The notes: generated from the sequence alone by a model not told the origin. A stretch of DNA of 64,000 nucleotides from Ruegeria sp. PrR005 (GCF_010500245.1 NZ_JAAGOX010000004.1:62001-126000); one strand, 5' to 3'; shown: positions 1-9,455, counted from the first letter of the stretch. Program-made: numbers and translations.

Positions 1-362
1 CTGAAACGCTCAAGGCCGCAGCCGAGCTGCAACAGCGCGTCGATACCTGCGACGACCTTTATGGTGTGGCCAAGGGGCAGCCGGTCGAAGTGCTCGATCG
101 GGTCACCGCCAAGCCCGGCGAAATCCCGCAGGACATTGCCCTGGAACTGGCCAAGCTGGACCCGGGCGAAACCTCGATTTCGGTGACCCGGAACAATGGC
201 CAGACACTGATGTTCCTGATGCTTTGCAACCGGACCCGGGATCTGGGCGGCGACGCCTCGCGCGAGGATGTGGCCAACGCCTTGACCCAGCAGCGGCTTG
301 AGACATTGGCAAACAGCCTGCTCGAGCATCTGCGCGCCGATGCCATCATCACCGAGGAATAA
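1..362 (+). CDS. surA: SurA-like periplasmic chaperone/peptidyl-prolyl isomerase, C-terminal part
   Basis: The reading frame is open from the first bases of the window (frame starting at base 3) to the stop at 360-362, so only the last ~119 residues are present and the true start lies upstream. The visible end has the SurA C-terminal pattern: a strand containing LMFLMLCNR followed by a long helix with QRLETLANSLLEHLR and a short tail. SurA folds outer-membrane proteins in the periplasm. The gene lies 3 bases upstream of pdxA and is followed by rsmA, the usual lptD-surA-pdxA-rsmA order. The identification leans on that order as much as on the short sequence. Confidence 0.75.
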   Translation, partial: ETLKAAAELQQRVDTCDDLYGVAKGQPVEVLDRVTAKPGEIPQDIALELAKLDPGETSISVTRNNGQTLMFLMLCNRTRDLGGDASREDVANALTQQRLETLANSLLEHLRADAIITEE

Positions 363-365
363 CGC

Positions 366-1325
366 GTGCGCCCCATCGCGCTGAGCTGCGGCGAGCCTGC
401 CGGGATCGGACCCGAGATCGCCGTGGCCGCGTGGCGCGCACTGCGCGCCGATTGCCCGTTTGTGTGGATCGGCGATCCCGGCCACCTGCCGCCGGCCACG
501 CCGGTTGCCCTGCTCGACACCCCCGGTGAAGCGGTCCAGGCCGCGGCAGAAGCCCTGCCCGTGCTGTCGCTGCCCTTCGCCGCGCCAACGACTCCGGGCC
601 AGCCGGATCCCCGCAATGCCGCGGGCGTGATCGCCGCAATCGAACGCGGCGTGGCGTTGGTTCAGTCGGGAGATTGTTCGGCCCTTTGCACCGCCCCCAT
701 CCACAAGAAGGCGCTGATCGACGGTGCGGGCTTCGCCTATCCCGGTCATACCGAGTTTCTCGCCGCACTCGCGGATCGCGACCGCGTGGTCATGATGCTG
801 GCCAGCGACCAGTTGCGCGTCGTACCCGCCACCATCCACATCGCCCTGTCCGAGGTGCCGCGCACCCTGACACCTGCACTCCTGCGCGAAACCATCGAGA
901 TCACAGCGACCGGCCTGCGCGACCAGTTCGGCATCGCCCATCCCCGCATCGCGGTCGCCGGGCTGAACCCGCACGCGGGCGAAGGCGGTGCCATGGGCCA
1001 CGAGGAACGCGACTGGATCACGCCGCTTCTGCAAGAGATCCAGGGCGATTTTACCCTCACCGGCCCGCATCCCGCCGACACCATGTTCCACGCCGCCGCC
1101 CGCGCGCGCTATGACGCGGCCGTCTGCATGTATCACGACCAGGCGCTGATCCCGATCAAGACGCTCGACTTCGACCGCGGCGTCAACGTGACCCTCGGCC
1201 TGCCGTTCATCCGCACCTCGCCCGACCATGGCACCGCCTTCGACATCGCGGGTCAGGGCATCGCCAAACCCTCCAGCCTGATCGAGGCGCTGAAAATGGC
1301 GCGAGATATGGCAAACTCGGTCTGA
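366..1325 (+). CDS. pdxA: 4-hydroxythreonine-4-phosphate dehydrogenase
   Basis: PdxA oxidises 4-phosphohydroxy-L-threonine, an NAD-dependent step in DXP-dependent pyridoxal phosphate synthesis in the cytoplasm. The protein has 319 residues, normal for the family. It opens with a CGEPAGIGPEI motif and carries the three metal-ligand histidines in PGHTEF, DTMFHAA and MYHDQALIP, followed by GLPFIRTSPDHGTAFDIAG. The start is GTG at 366, only 3 bases after the surA stop, so the two are surely co-transcribed. The rsmA gene follows after an 84-base gap that holds a decayed intergenic element. Confidence 0.95.
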   Translation: MRPIALSCGEPAGIGPEIAVAAWRALRADCPFVWIGDPGHLPPATPVALLDTPGEAVQAAAEALPVLSLPFAAPTTPGQPDPRNAAGVIAAIERGVALVQSGDCSALCTAPIHKKALIDGAGFAYPGHTEFLAALADRDRVVMMLASDQLRVVPATIHIALSEVPRTLTPALLRETIEITATGLRDQFGIAHPRIAVAGLNPHAGEGGAMGHEERDWITPLLQEIQGDFTLTGPHPADTMFHAAARARYDAAVCMYHDQALIPIKTLDFDRGVNVTLGLPFIRTSPDHGTAFDIAGQGIAKPSSLIEALKMARDMANSV

Positions 1326-1327
1326 CC

Positions 1328-1389
1328 CCCTTCATTTCGCTGCAAAAACTCCCGCCGGAGACGAAATCCTCTGGCGCTCCCCCTGCTGC
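1328..1389 (+). repeat. Degenerate copy of the post-stop hairpin element
   Basis: Directly after the pdxA stop, the sequence CTTCATTTCGCTGCAAAAACT matches the head of the intact elements at 11559 and 28199 (CTTCAT-TCGC..CAAATACTCC). The GC-rich hairpins that follow in the intact copies are broken here. This looks like a worn copy of the dispersed element. Confidence 0.55.
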
Positions 1390-1409
1390 AACGCATACAT
1401 CCTGAACCT

Positions 1410-2249
1410 ATGAGCGCCATCGACACCCTGCCTCCACTGCGCGAGGTCATCGCCACCCACCAGCTCTCGGCCCGCAAGTCGCTGGGCCAGAACTTCCTGC
1501 TCGACCTCAACCTGACTGCCAAAATCGCGCGCCAGGCGGGTGATCTGAGCGATTGCGACGTGCTGGAAATTGGCCCCGGACCCGGCGGCCTCACACGCGG
1601 GCTTCTGGCCGAAGGCGCACGCCGGATCCTGGCGATCGAGAAGGACCCGCGCTGCTTGCCTGCTCTGTCCGAGATTGCCGAAGCCTACCCGGGCCGCCTC
1701 AAGGTGATCAACGGTGACGCGCTAGAGATCGACCCGCTGGCCTATCTGACGCCGCCGATCCGGATCGCCGCCAACCTGCCCTATAACGTCGGCACCGAGC
1801 TGCTGGTGCGCTGGCTGACCCCGCCCGACTGGCCGCCCTTCTGGCAGAGCCTGACCCTGATGTTCCAGCGCGAAGTGGCCGAGCGCATCGTCGCCCGGCC
1901 TGGCTCCAAGGCCTATGGCCGGTTGGCGATCCTGGCGCAATGGCGGGCGGAGGCGCGGATCGTCCTGTCGCTGCCGCCCGAGGCTTTCACGCCGCCGCCA
2001 AAAGTCTCCAGCGCCGTGGTCCACCTGACCGCCCTGCCCGAACCCCGGTATCCCGCAAACGCGGCCATACTCAGCCGGGTCGTGGCGGCGGCCTTCAACC
2101 AGCGGCGCAAGATGCTGCGCGCCGCGCTCAAGGGGCTGGCCCCCGATATCGAGGACAGGCTGACGGCCGCGGGCATCGCACCAACCGAACGGGCTGAGCA
2201 GGTCTCGCTCGAAGCCTTCTGCGCCCTCGCCAGAGAGCTGGACCGCTGA
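1410..2249 (+). CDS. rsmA: 16S rRNA dimethyladenosine transferase (A1518/A1519)
   Basis: RsmA (KsgA) dimethylates two adjacent adenines in the 3' hairpin of 16S rRNA during late 30S assembly. The protein has 279 residues, as expected. Motifs are the N-terminal [10 protein letters not shown] (about residues 24-33), the SAM-binding [14 protein letters not shown], and catalytic motif [13 protein letters not shown]. The C-terminal part has the [15 protein letters not shown] signature. It is last in the surA-pdxA-rsmA run and faces the mttB-like gene across an 86-base gap containing three perfect hairpins. Confidence 0.96.
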   Translation: MSAIDTLPPLREVIATHQLSARKSLGQNFLLDLNLTAKIARQAGDLSDCDVLEIGPGPGGLTRGLLAEGARRILAIEKDPRCLPALSEIAEAYPGRLKVINGDALEIDPLAYLTPPIRIAANLPYNVGTELLVRWLTPPDWPPFWQSLTLMFQREVAERIVARPGSKAYGRLAILAQWRAEARIVLSLPPEAFTPPPKVSSAVVHLTALPEPRYPANAAILSRVVAAAFNQRRKMLRAALKGLAPDIEDRLTAAGIAPTERAEQVSLEAFCALARELDR

Positions 2250-2261
2250 ACCGGGCGAAGG

Positions 2262-2329
2262 CAGAATTTCCACGAAATTCTGTCACAGAAAATGTTACAT
2301 TTTCTGTCCGTTTCCCGGGTCGGGAAACG
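2262..2329. terminator. Triple perfect hairpin between convergent genes
   Basis: Three stem-loops follow one another: CAGAATTT/AAATTCTG (2262-2282), CAGAAAATG/CATTTTCTG (2286-2306) and CGTTTCCCG/CGGGAAACG (2309-2329). All stems are perfect, 8-9 bp, with loops of 3-5 bases. They lie between the stop codons of rsmA (+) and the MttB-family gene (-), so a two-way terminator or 3'-end stabiliser is the natural reading. No clear T-tract is present on either strand. Confidence 0.65.
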
Positions 2330-2335
2330 GTGGGT

Positions 2336-3910
2336 TCAGATCACCTGCGTCCCTGAGCCATGATGCACGGCATCGACGATGAAGCGGTCGGCTGCCGCCA
2401 CGATATCGGCGATCTCGCGCCGCTGGTCCTCGGCCAGAACCCCCTGTTCCGGCGCTGACGCGATCAGCGACAGCGCCTTGTCGCGCGCCGCGTCAAATGC
2501 GGTGCGTCGACCCGACTTCTCGTAATCGTCGCGCCTCTGCCTCAGGAACACGCCCGGCTGATGCTGATCCCGGCAGAGCGCCAGAGTATGGCCACTGTCG
2601 AGGAAATGGCCGCCCGCCCGCACCTTCAGCATTTCCTCCCAGTTCAGCGCCTCGGCGCTGATCTCGGCCGGTTGCATGAAGCGCCGCACCATCGCGCCCA
2701 CCTCGTCATCGAGGACCGCCTGCACCGGGCTGAACACGGTCGCGCATTCCAGCTGTCCGACCCCGCCCAGGATATCGGCGCCCGATAGCGCCACCGTCTG
2801 CGTGATCAAGGCCCGTTCCGCCATCGACTGGTGGTCGGCATCCGGCGTATCCGAACCCGACCCATAGGTATGCGTCGGCAGGCCAAATCCCTGTTTCATC
2901 AACTGCACCGCCATCGACGCCGCCTGGATCGATTCCGGACAGGATTGCAGCGCCGAACCGGTTCGCATGTCCAGTGTGAACATCAGCGGTACCGCAATCA
3001 CCGGTGTCCCCGGCGCCAGCACATGCGTGACCGTCAGCATCGACAGGATCTCGGCCGCCGCCATCAATACCAGCCCGGCGCTGCTGAGCGGCGCGGTTCC
3101 GCCCGCCGAGGGCAGCGAACAGGCATGCAGCGGCAGTCCCAGCGCACCCGCCTGAAGGATCACCTCGGTATCCATGTACTTGAATTCCAGCGGCGAGAAC
3201 GAACAGGTGATGACCGAGGTGATCGGATGCGCCTTCAGCGCCGCCTCGCCCCCGGCCGCGACGGCGGCGACCTTCAGCAGGAACTCGATGTTCTCCTTGC
3301 CATAGGGCTGCATCCAGCAATGCTTGTCGGTGTGCGACACCATCTCGGCAAAGGAATGAACGTCGGCTGTCACTTCGGGCACGCCATGCACAAAAGGATG
3401 CGCGATGAAGCCGATCTGGTTCAGCCCGCTGGCCACGGCCGCCATCTCGCGCACCGCTTTCAGGTCCAGATTGCGGTACTTGGTGTCACGCGGATCGACA
3501 TAGCCATGCGCGCCGGTCCCCGTGCGCATGACGAAACCGCCATCGACCCGAGGAATGGCCAGGTCAAGCGCGCGCCGCTTGCCCGCAAGCGCGAAGTCGC
3601 GCGGCGCCTCGGCAATCGCCTCTTCGACCAGTTGACGCGGAAAGCGCAGCCGGTCGGCGTCGCGCCCGGGCGTGGCGCCCGCTGCCAGCAGGGCAGCGCG
3701 CGCGCGGGGATGGATTATCACGACGCCGTAATCGGCCAACAGATCGAGGCTGCGGCGGCGCAGATCAGAAATCTGGTCGCCCGACAGGAACCCGAACCGG
3801 GTCTGTGCCAGCGACACGGGCGAGGCGTGAAACGCATCCGGCGCGGTGATGTCCGGTGCGGGGCTTGTACGGCGGCGGGTGCGGCGGGGCGCGGCAGTTT
3901 TGGATTCCAT
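2336..3910 (-). CDS. MttB-family (trimethylamine methyltransferase-like) protein without pyrrolysine
   Basis: The 524-residue product resembles the MttB family of corrinoid-dependent methylamine methyltransferases over its whole length. True trimethylamine methyltransferases carry an in-frame amber codon read as pyrrolysine. This frame has none, so it belongs with the non-pyrrolysine homologues, some of which demethylate glycine betaine or other quaternary amines. I chose ATG at 3910 because GGGA lies about 6 bases upstream and the product then begins MESKTAAPRRTRRR; an ATG-less extension to 3961 exists. No corrinoid protein or reductive activator gene is adjacent. The substrate is unknown. 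Confidence 0.85.
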   Translation of the reverse strand: MESKTAAPRRTRRRTSPAPDITAPDAFHASPVSLAQTRFGFLSGDQISDLRRRSLDLLADYGVVIIHPRARAALLAAGATPGRDADRLRFPRQLVEEAIAEAPRDFALAGKRRALDLAIPRVDGGFVMRTGTGAHGYVDPRDTKYRNLDLKAVREMAAVASGLNQIGFIAHPFVHGVPEVTADVHSFAEMVSHTDKHCWMQPYGKENIEFLLKVAAVAAGGEAALKAHPITSVITCSFSPLEFKYMDTEVILQAGALGLPLHACSLPSAGGTAPLSSAGLVLMAAAEILSMLTVTHVLAPGTPVIAVPLMFTLDMRTGSALQSCPESIQAASMAVQLMKQGFGLPTHTYGSGSDTPDADHQSMAERALITQTVALSGADILGGVGQLECATVFSPVQAVLDDEVGAMVRRFMQPAEISAEALNWEEMLKVRAGGHFLDSGHTLALCRDQHQPGVFLRQRRDDYEKSGRRTAFDAARDKALSLIASAPEQGVLAEDQRREIADIVAAADRFIVDAVHHGSGTQVI

Positions 3911-4028
3911 GACGATTTCCCAAGTCCAATGAGCGTTAAGGCACACACCGATTAGACTCACTGCCTGCCGACTTGAGCAGGGAAACGGTGCCGCAAACCG
4001 CAGATTCGGTCAATTCCATCGTGATCAC

Positions 4029-4057
4029 AAAAAAACACCGCCCAAAAGGGCGGTGTT
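4029..4057 (-). terminator. Rho-independent terminator of the DUF4167 gene
   Basis: On the minus strand a perfect 10-bp stem AACACCGCCC/GGGCGGTGTT with a 4-base loop is followed by a run of seven T. It lies 26 bases past the stop of the DUF4167 gene. Confidence 0.9.
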
Positions 4058-4082
4058 CATGTCGTGTCAGGATCGGACCCGT

Positions 4083-4715
4083 TTACTCGGCCGCCTCGGC
4101 CGGGCCACCGCCGGGCTGCGGGTCGGTCGGTTCTTCCGCCGCTGCCGCCGCAGGCTTGCGGGTGCGCGGGCGTCGCGGTTTCTTGGGTTTGGGCTCGGGC
4201 GCTGCCTCGGGTTCGGATGCAGCCTCTTGCGGCGCGGCGGTTTCGCGCTTTACGCTGCTTTCGCCCCGGCTCTCGGGCGTTTCGACCAGTCCGGAGTCAT
4301 CTTCGGCATGATCAATCGCCCCCAAATCCAGGACGCTCGGCTGCGGTACATCCGCCAGATCCGAGGGGGCGCCGCTCTCCCGTTCCTGCCGGTCTGCCCG
4401 CTCGCGATCGCGTTCGGCCTGGCGTTCACGGTTGAACCGCTCCTGCTCTTCGCGGCGTGCATCCGTCTCGCGCTGCGCCTCGCTCAGCAGCCGGGTATAG
4501 TGCTCGGCATGCTGTTGAAAGTTCTCCGCAGCCACCCGGTCGTTAGCCAGCTGCGCATCGCGGGCAAGCTGGTTGTACTTCTCGATGATCTGCTGCGGCG
4601 TGCCGCGCACCTTGCCCTCGGGGCCGGAGCTATCGAACACGCGGTTGACGACATTGCCGCCAGTGGGCCGGTTGCGGTTGTTTTTCGACCGCGAACGGGA
4701 TTTGGACGATCTCAT
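4083..4715 (-). CDS. DUF4167 domain-containing protein
   Basis: The product has 210 residues. The N-terminal ~85 residues are the conserved DUF4167 region of alphaproteobacteria, beginning MRSSKSRSRSKNNRNRP with the motif RGTPQQIIEKYNQLARDAQ, then a helix rich in charged residues. The C-terminal ~120 residues are low-complexity, acidic then Pro/Lys/Arg-rich (KPKKPRRPRTRKP). The basic N-terminus suggests nucleic-acid binding, which is inference only. The frame stays open upstream to 4940, but family members start at MRSSKS, so I use ATG 4715. It is followed by a strong terminator. The function is not known to me. Confidence 0.85.
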   Translation of the reverse strand: MRSSKSRSRSKNNRNRPTGGNVVNRVFDSSGPEGKVRGTPQQIIEKYNQLARDAQLANDRVAAENFQQHAEHYTRLLSEAQRETDARREEQERFNRERQAERDRERADRQERESGAPSDLADVPQPSVLDLGAIDHAEDDSGLVETPESRGESSVKRETAAPQEAASEPEAAPEPKPKKPRRPRTRKPAAAAAEEPTDPQPGGGPAEAAE

Positions 4716-4949
4716 ATTGTTAACGTCAGCCTTGTTGGTCTCTGCCGATGAACCCCTCGATGCCGCTGGCGGAATTTGCTGCCGGGTCATCGACTTTTTG
4801 GGCGTGTTGTCGGGGATGCACTGTATCCTGCGCATCAAATGCCGCGACAATCCCGAGTAACCACGTTCAGCCGCCGCAGACAAGAGGTTTGGCCGAAAAA
4901 TATCAGTATTTCGATCAGGATTGGCACATTTGCGCCGCACCAGACCGGG

Positions 4950-5792
4950 TTATTCCACCAAGACTGCCGTCACGACACGGTCGCGCGCGTCCAGATCCGG
5001 AATCACCTGGATGCCCGAAAGGCCCGCCGCTTCGAAGAGTTGCGACACCGCCAACGCCTGTGTCGGGCCGATCTCGACCATCAGCCGCCCGCCGGGGCGC
5101 AGATAATCGGGCGCACCGGCGGCGATCCGCCGATAGGCGCCCAAGCCATCGCCGCCATCGGTCAGCGCCATTCTGGGTTCGTGGTCGATCACCTCGGGGG
5201 CCAGATCAGGCATCTCGGCCAGCGCGATATAGGGCGGGTTCGAGACGATCAGGTCGAACCGCCCGGCCACCTGCTCGAACCAGTCCGAGGTCCGCACATT
5301 CGCCCGGTCGGCCACCCGGTGCAGCACCGCGTTGGCGCTGGCCTGCAAGCAGGCCATTTCGCTCAGATCGACACCAAGCCCGGTCGCCTCGGGCCGCTCG
5401 GCCAAGAGGGTCACCAGGATGCAGCCCGACCCGGTCCCCAGGTCCAGCACCCGTTCAAACGGTGCGCTCAGCGCCACCTCGATCAAGATCTCGGTCTCGG
5501 GGCGCGGGTCCAGCACCTCGCCCGAGACCTTGAACCGTCGGCCATAGAATTCGCGCTCGCCCAGCAGATGCGACACCGGCACCCGGACCGCCCGCAGGGC
5601 GATCAACTGTTCGTAACGCTCAGCAATATCCGGGGCCAGATCCTCGGGCGCGATCAGGGTCACGCGGCTGGCCTCGATCCGCGCGGCATGGGCCAGAAGC
5701 AGCCGGGCATCGCGGGCCGGATCGGGAACACCGGCGGCGCGCAGCCGGGCGGTGGCCGCAACCATGGCCTGGGCGGCGGTCTGACCGCTCAT
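4950..5792 (-). CDS. prmC: Peptide chain release factor N5-glutamine methyltransferase
   Basis: PrmC methylates the glutamine of the GGQ motif in release factors RF1 and RF2. The 280-residue protein has the SAM motif [16 protein letters not shown] and the catalytic SNPPYIAL motif that contacts the glutamine. Its start codon overlaps the prfA stop by 4 bases (ATGA), so enzyme and substrate are translationally coupled, the usual arrangement. Confidence 0.96.
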   Translation of the reverse strand: MSGQTAAQAMVAATARLRAAGVPDPARDARLLLAHAARIEASRVTLIAPEDLAPDIAERYEQLIALRAVRVPVSHLLGEREFYGRRFKVSGEVLDPRPETEILIEVALSAPFERVLDLGTGSGCILVTLLAERPEATGLGVDLSEMACLQASANAVLHRVADRANVRTSDWFEQVAGRFDLIVSNPPYIALAEMPDLAPEVIDHEPRMALTDGGDGLGAYRRIAAGAPDYLRPGGRLMVEIGPTQALAVSQLFEAAGLSGIQVIPDLDARDRVVTAVLVE

Positions 5793-6844
5793 TGACCCAT
5801 CTCGGCCAGCATCCGCGCCTGCCCGTCGGCGATCAGCGCGTCGATCACCTCGTCCAGGTCGCCCTGCATCACCGCATCGAGCTTGTAGAGCGTCAGGTTG
5901 ATCCGGTGATCGGTCATCCGCCCCTGCGGGAAATTATAAGTGCGGATCCGTTCCGACCGGTCCCCCGTCCCCACCTGCGCCGACCGGCTGGCCGAGCGTT
6001 CGCTGTCCAGCCGCTGGCGTTCCAGGTCGTAAAGCCGGGTTTTCAGCACCTGCATCGCGATCTCACGGTTGCGGTGCTGCGACTTCTCGGAACTGGTCAC
6101 CACGATGCCGCTGGGCAGGTGGGTGATCCGTACCGCCGAATCGGTGGTGTTCACGTGCTGCCCGCCGGCACCAGACGACCGCATCGTGTCGATGCGGATA
6201 TCGCCCGGGTCGATCTGGATATCGACATCCTGCGCCTCGGGCAGCACCGCCACGGTGGCCGCCGAGGTATGGATGCGCCCGCCGCTCTCGGTCTCGGGTA
6301 CCCGCTGCACCCGGTGCACGCCGCTCTCGTATTTCAGCCGGGCAAAGACATTCTCGCCGCTGATCCGCGCCACCACTTCCTTGATGCCGCCCAGCTCGGT
6401 CTCTTGCAGCTCGATCAGCTCCAGCTTCCAGCCGCGCGCCTCGGCATGACGCTGGTACATGCGCAAGAGATCGCCCGCGAACAACGCCGCCTCGTCGCCC
6501 CCGGTTCCGGGCCGGATTTCCAGCATCGCGGGCCGCGCGTCGGCCTCGTCCTTGGGCAACAGCGCCAGTTGCAGCGCGCGTTCGGCCTCGGGCAGGCGCG
6601 CCTTCAAGACCGGCAGCTCCTCCTCGGCCAGCGCCTTCATGTCCGGGTCCGACAGCATCTCCTTTGCGTCGGCCATATCGGAACAGAGCTGCCGCCAGGC
6701 GGCAATCTGCTCGACCACCGGACGCAGGTCGGAATATTCCTTGGCCAGCCGCGCGATATCGCCGCCCGAGGCGCCATCGGCCATGGCCGCCTCCAGATAG
6801 TGGAAGCGCTGGGTAATCTGGTCTAGGCGTTCTTCTGGGATCAT
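5789..6844 (-). CDS. prfA: Peptide chain release factor 1
   Basis: RF1 ends translation at UAA and UAG. The 351-residue protein has the GGQ peptidyl-hydrolysis loop in [18 protein letters not shown]. It also has the class I release-factor core with [20 protein letters not shown] and the C-terminal [12 protein letters not shown]. It is first in a two-gene operon with prmC. Confidence 0.97.
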   Translation of the reverse strand: MIPEERLDQITQRFHYLEAAMADGASGGDIARLAKEYSDLRPVVEQIAAWRQLCSDMADAKEMLSDPDMKALAEEELPVLKARLPEAERALQLALLPKDEADARPAMLEIRPGTGGDEAALFAGDLLRMYQRHAEARGWKLELIELQETELGGIKEVVARISGENVFARLKYESGVHRVQRVPETESGGRIHTSAATVAVLPEAQDVDIQIDPGDIRIDTMRSSGAGGQHVNTTDSAVRITHLPSGIVVTSSEKSQHRNREIAMQVLKTRLYDLERQRLDSERSASRSAQVGTGDRSERIRTYNFPQGRMTDHRINLTLYKLDAVMQGDLDEVIDALIADGQARMLAEMGQ

Positions 6845-6906
6845 TGCGGCGGTGTCCGATATCCGGGGGCTTTGGTCAAGGGGCTGGGCTGTGCTAGCTT
6901 AGGCGC

Positions 6907-7200
6907 ATGACACGTATTCTCGCCCTGATCCTGATGTTTGCGTCGCCGGCTCTGGCCGATGTTGTCGGCCCCGGCGGCAAGACCATCGACTGCTATTGCA
7001 CCGACACATCCGGCAGCCGGGTGGAACTGGGCGAAACCATCTGCCTGCAAGTCGACGGACGCATGTTCATGGCGCAATGCCAGATGTCGCTGAACGTGCC
7101 GATGTGGCGCGAGGTGTCCGAGGGCTGCCTGTCCTCTGGCCTAGTGCCCCAGCGCCGCAAGCCACTGATCGACACGGTCGCGGTTTACCCCAAGATCTGA
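6907..7200 (+). CDS. Small secreted protein of unknown function
   Basis: The product has 97 residues. The first 17 (MTRILALILMFASPALA) form a clean signal peptide with an ALA cleavage site, so the mature ~80 residues should be periplasmic. Four cysteines (CYC, TIC, AQC, EGC region) suggest disulfides. I do not recognise the family. The last 60 bases overlap the 3' end of the convergent DUF1499 gene. Confidence 0.7.
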   Translation: MTRILALILMFASPALADVVGPGGKTIDCYCTDTSGSRVELGETICLQVDGRMFMAQCQMSLNVPMWREVSEGCLSSGLVPQRRKPLIDTVAVYPKI

Positions 7201-7545
7201 GCGCCCGAACCTGAGCCGCCCCCAGATCCGCAGCGTATCACCATCCTGCCAGGCCGTGGTGTAGTCGGGAAAGCCGAACACGCGGCTGCGGGTGACATAG
7301 GTGACCATGCCCTGCCCGACCGACCCGGCCAGCACCCGCGTGCGCGGCGTGGCGCGCGCGACCGCATCCAGTCGCACCAGCCCCTCCGGCCCGGTCACCA
7401 CGGCACGCAGAACACCGCCCTTCATGTCGCGGTCCGCCGCCACCGCCGGGCGCTGGTGCCAGCGCGCCGGGTCCGAGGGCGCAAGCCTGATCCAGACAAG
7501 CCCCAGCACGACCAGCGCAATCAGGAACCAGACCAGCATCCGCAC
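7141..7545 (-). CDS. DUF1499 domain-containing protein
   Basis: The product has 134 residues with one N-terminal membrane segment (WFLIALVVLGLVWIRL), then a domain with the DUF1499 pattern: TRSRVFGFPDYTTAW in the middle and a C-terminal RIWGRLRFGRSDLGVNRDRV. The start is GTG at 7545, with an in-frame ATG two codons later as an alternative. It lies 3 bases downstream of the second agmatinase gene and is probably last in that operon. Function unknown. Confidence 0.75.
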   Translation of the reverse strand: MRMLVWFLIALVVLGLVWIRLAPSDPARWHQRPAVAADRDMKGGVLRAVVTGPEGLVRLDAVARATPRTRVLAGSVGQGMVTYVTRSRVFGFPDYTTAWQDGDTLRIWGRLRFGRSDLGVNRDRVDQWLAALGH

Positions 7546-7548
7546 CGC

Positions 7549-8496
7549 TCAGCGCGCCCGCACGCCGGGCAGCACGCAGATCAGTTCATAGAGCAGATTC
7601 GCAGCCGTCAGCGCCGTGTTGCCCGAGGTATCATAGGGCGGCGACACCTCGACCAGATCGCAGCCGACGATATTCAGCCCCTTCAGCGCATGGATCAGTT
7701 CCAGCGCCTGTGGCGTGGTCAGCCCGCCGATCTCGGGCGTGCCGGTGCCGGGCGCATAGGCCGGATCGAGACTGTCGATATCATAGGTCACATAGACCGG
7801 CCGGTCCCCGATATCGCGGCGGATCTCCTCGCCCAATGGCTTCAGGCTGCGGTGCCACAGCTCCCAGGCCGGAAAATGCTGAAATCCCCACCCCTGCGCC
7901 TCGGTAAAATCGGTGGCCGCATAACCCGATCCGCGAATACCGATCTGATAGGTCTTGTCGGGCTGGATCAACCCTTCCTCAAAGGCACGGCGGAACACGG
8001 TGCCATGTGTCTCACGCTCGCCAAACATCTCGTCATTCACATCCGCATGGGCATCCACATGCACCAGCGCCACGGGGCCATGTTTGGCCGCAATCGCCCG
8101 CAGGATCGGCAGGGTAATCGAGTGATCGCCTCCCATCGCCACCGGGATCACGTCATGGGTCAGGATCGCGTCATAGCTCTCCTTGATGATACGCAGGCTG
8201 TCGGCCAGCGAAAACGTGTTGATCGCCAGATCGCCGATATCGGCAATCTGCAAACTGTCAAAGGGCGCCGCCCCGGTCGACATGTTATAGGGCCGGATCA
8301 TCGCGCTTTCGGCGCGGATCTGTTTCGGTCCGAACCGTGTGCCCGAGCGCCACGAGGTGCCGATATCCATCGGCACCCCCAGAATGGCCACGTCCAGCCC
8401 CCCCAGCGCCTGCGCCTGCGGCAGCCGCATGAAGGTGTTCGGCCCGGAAAACCGGGCCAGATCGTTGCCACCGATGGGCTGGTTGAAATCGCTCAT
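7549..8496 (-). CDS. speB: Agmatinase-family ureohydrolase (second of a pair)
   Basis: The protein has 315 residues of the arginase/agmatinase/formiminoglutamase fold, which splits urea from a guanidino compound using two metal ions. All metal-ligand motifs are intact: GGDHSIT, VDAHADVND and YDIDSLDPAYAPG. I start at ATG 8496, which overlaps the stop of the upstream paralogue as ATGA; the frame is open a little further. Substrate-pocket loops differ from the upstream copy (THGTVF against DHGTMF), so the two may act on different guanidino substrates or form a mixed oligomer. Agmatine as substrate is a family guess. Confidence 0.88.
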   Translation of the reverse strand: MSDFNQPIGGNDLARFSGPNTFMRLPQAQALGGLDVAILGVPMDIGTSWRSGTRFGPKQIRAESAMIRPYNMSTGAAPFDSLQIADIGDLAINTFSLADSLRIIKESYDAILTHDVIPVAMGGDHSITLPILRAIAAKHGPVALVHVDAHADVNDEMFGERETHGTVFRRAFEEGLIQPDKTYQIGIRGSGYAATDFTEAQGWGFQHFPAWELWHRSLKPLGEEIRRDIGDRPVYVTYDIDSLDPAYAPGTGTPEIGGLTTPQALELIHALKGLNIVGCDLVEVSPPYDTSGNTALTAANLLYELICVLPGVRAR

Positions 8497-9455
8497 ACCA
8501 GCTTGTTCCACCCCAGCAGACAGATGAGTTGCGTCGCCACATGCGCGCCTGCGATGGCGGTGGCCCCGGTGGTGTCATAGGGCGGCGAGACCTCGACCAC
8601 GTCACCGCCCTTGATGTTGATCCCACCCAGGTCACGCAGCATGATCGCGGCCTGTCTGGAACTGAGCCCGCCCCAGACCGGCGTGCCGGTGCCAGGCGCA
8701 TAGGCCGGGTCCAGCGCGTCGATGTCAAAGGTCAGATAGACCGGATGATCACCCACGATCTCGCGCACCTGTCTGGCGACCGCTGCCGGGCCGCGCTCCT
8801 CGACCGCGCGCGCGTCGATGATGTTGAACCCCATCGTGTCCGGGTTGGTGGTGCGGATCCCGATCTGCACCGAGCGCGCCGGATCCACCAGCCCAAGCTT
8901 CACCGCCTTGTAGAACATGGTGCCGTGGTCGATCCGCTCCATGTTGTCATCGGCCCAGGTATCGGAATGAGCATCGAAATGTACCAGCGACATCGGCCCG
9001 TATTTCTCGGCATAGGCCTTGAGGATCGGGAAGCTGATATAGTGATCACCCCCCAGCGCCACGGTCGGCACATCCGCGGCCAGAATGGTGCGGATATGGT
9101 CGGTCAGACGGTCCGGAAAGGCCGCCACATCGGCATAGTCAAAGGCCAGATCGCCATAGTCGACGATGGCCAGATCGCTCAGCGCCGCAAACGGCCAGCC
9201 ATAGGGTTCGTCCATGGATTGCAGCGTGCTCGCCTCGCGGATGGCACGCGGCCCCATCCGGGTGCCGGTCCGGTTGGTCACCGCCTGGTCGAACGGCACG
9301 CCCGTCACCGCGACATCGACGCCTTGCAGGTTCTTTGTATAAAGCCTGCGCAGGAAGGACACCGCCCCGCCAAACGTGTTCTCAAAGGCCAATCCCTTGA
9401 GTTCCGGTACGGTGAACGCCTCGTCCACCGCATTCTTCGCATCTTCTAGAGCCAC
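8493..9455 (-). CDS. speB: Agmatinase-family ureohydrolase (first of a pair)
   Basis: The 320-residue protein has the complete arginase-family metal centre: GGDHYISFP, FDAHSDTW and FDIDALDPAYAPGTGTP. The start is GTG at 9455 with a good AAGGA about 5 bases upstream. It follows an M20 amidohydrolase by 51 bases and is coupled by a 4-base overlap to a paralogue. This suggests an operon that degrades an acylated or guanidino-containing nitrogen compound. The exact substrate (agmatine, guanidinobutyrate or another) cannot be read from the sequence. Confidence 0.9.
   Translation of the reverse strand: MALEDAKNAVDEAFTVPELKGLAFENTFGGAVSFLRRLYTKNLQGVDVAVTGVPFDQAVTNRTGTRMGPRAIREASTLQSMDEPYGWPFAALSDLAIVDYGDLAFDYADVAAFPDRLTDHIRTILAADVPTVALGGDHYISFPILKAYAEKYGPMSLVHFDAHSDTWADDNMERIDHGTMFYKAVKLGLVDPARSVQIGIRTTNPDTMGFNIIDARAVEERGPAAVARQVREIVGDHPVYLTFDIDALDPAYAPGTGTPVWGGLSSRQAAIMLRDLGGINIKGGDVVEVSPPYDTTGATAIAGAHVATQLICLLGWNKLV

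Noticed and set aside
2336-3910. Pyrrolysine-containing trimethylamine methyltransferase
   Set aside because: No in-frame amber codon and no pylT or pylS genes in the window.
2831-3955. 374-residue plus-strand frame
   Set aside because: Antisense to the MttB-family gene, arginine-rich with no recognisable domain, typical of shadow frames in GC-rich DNA.
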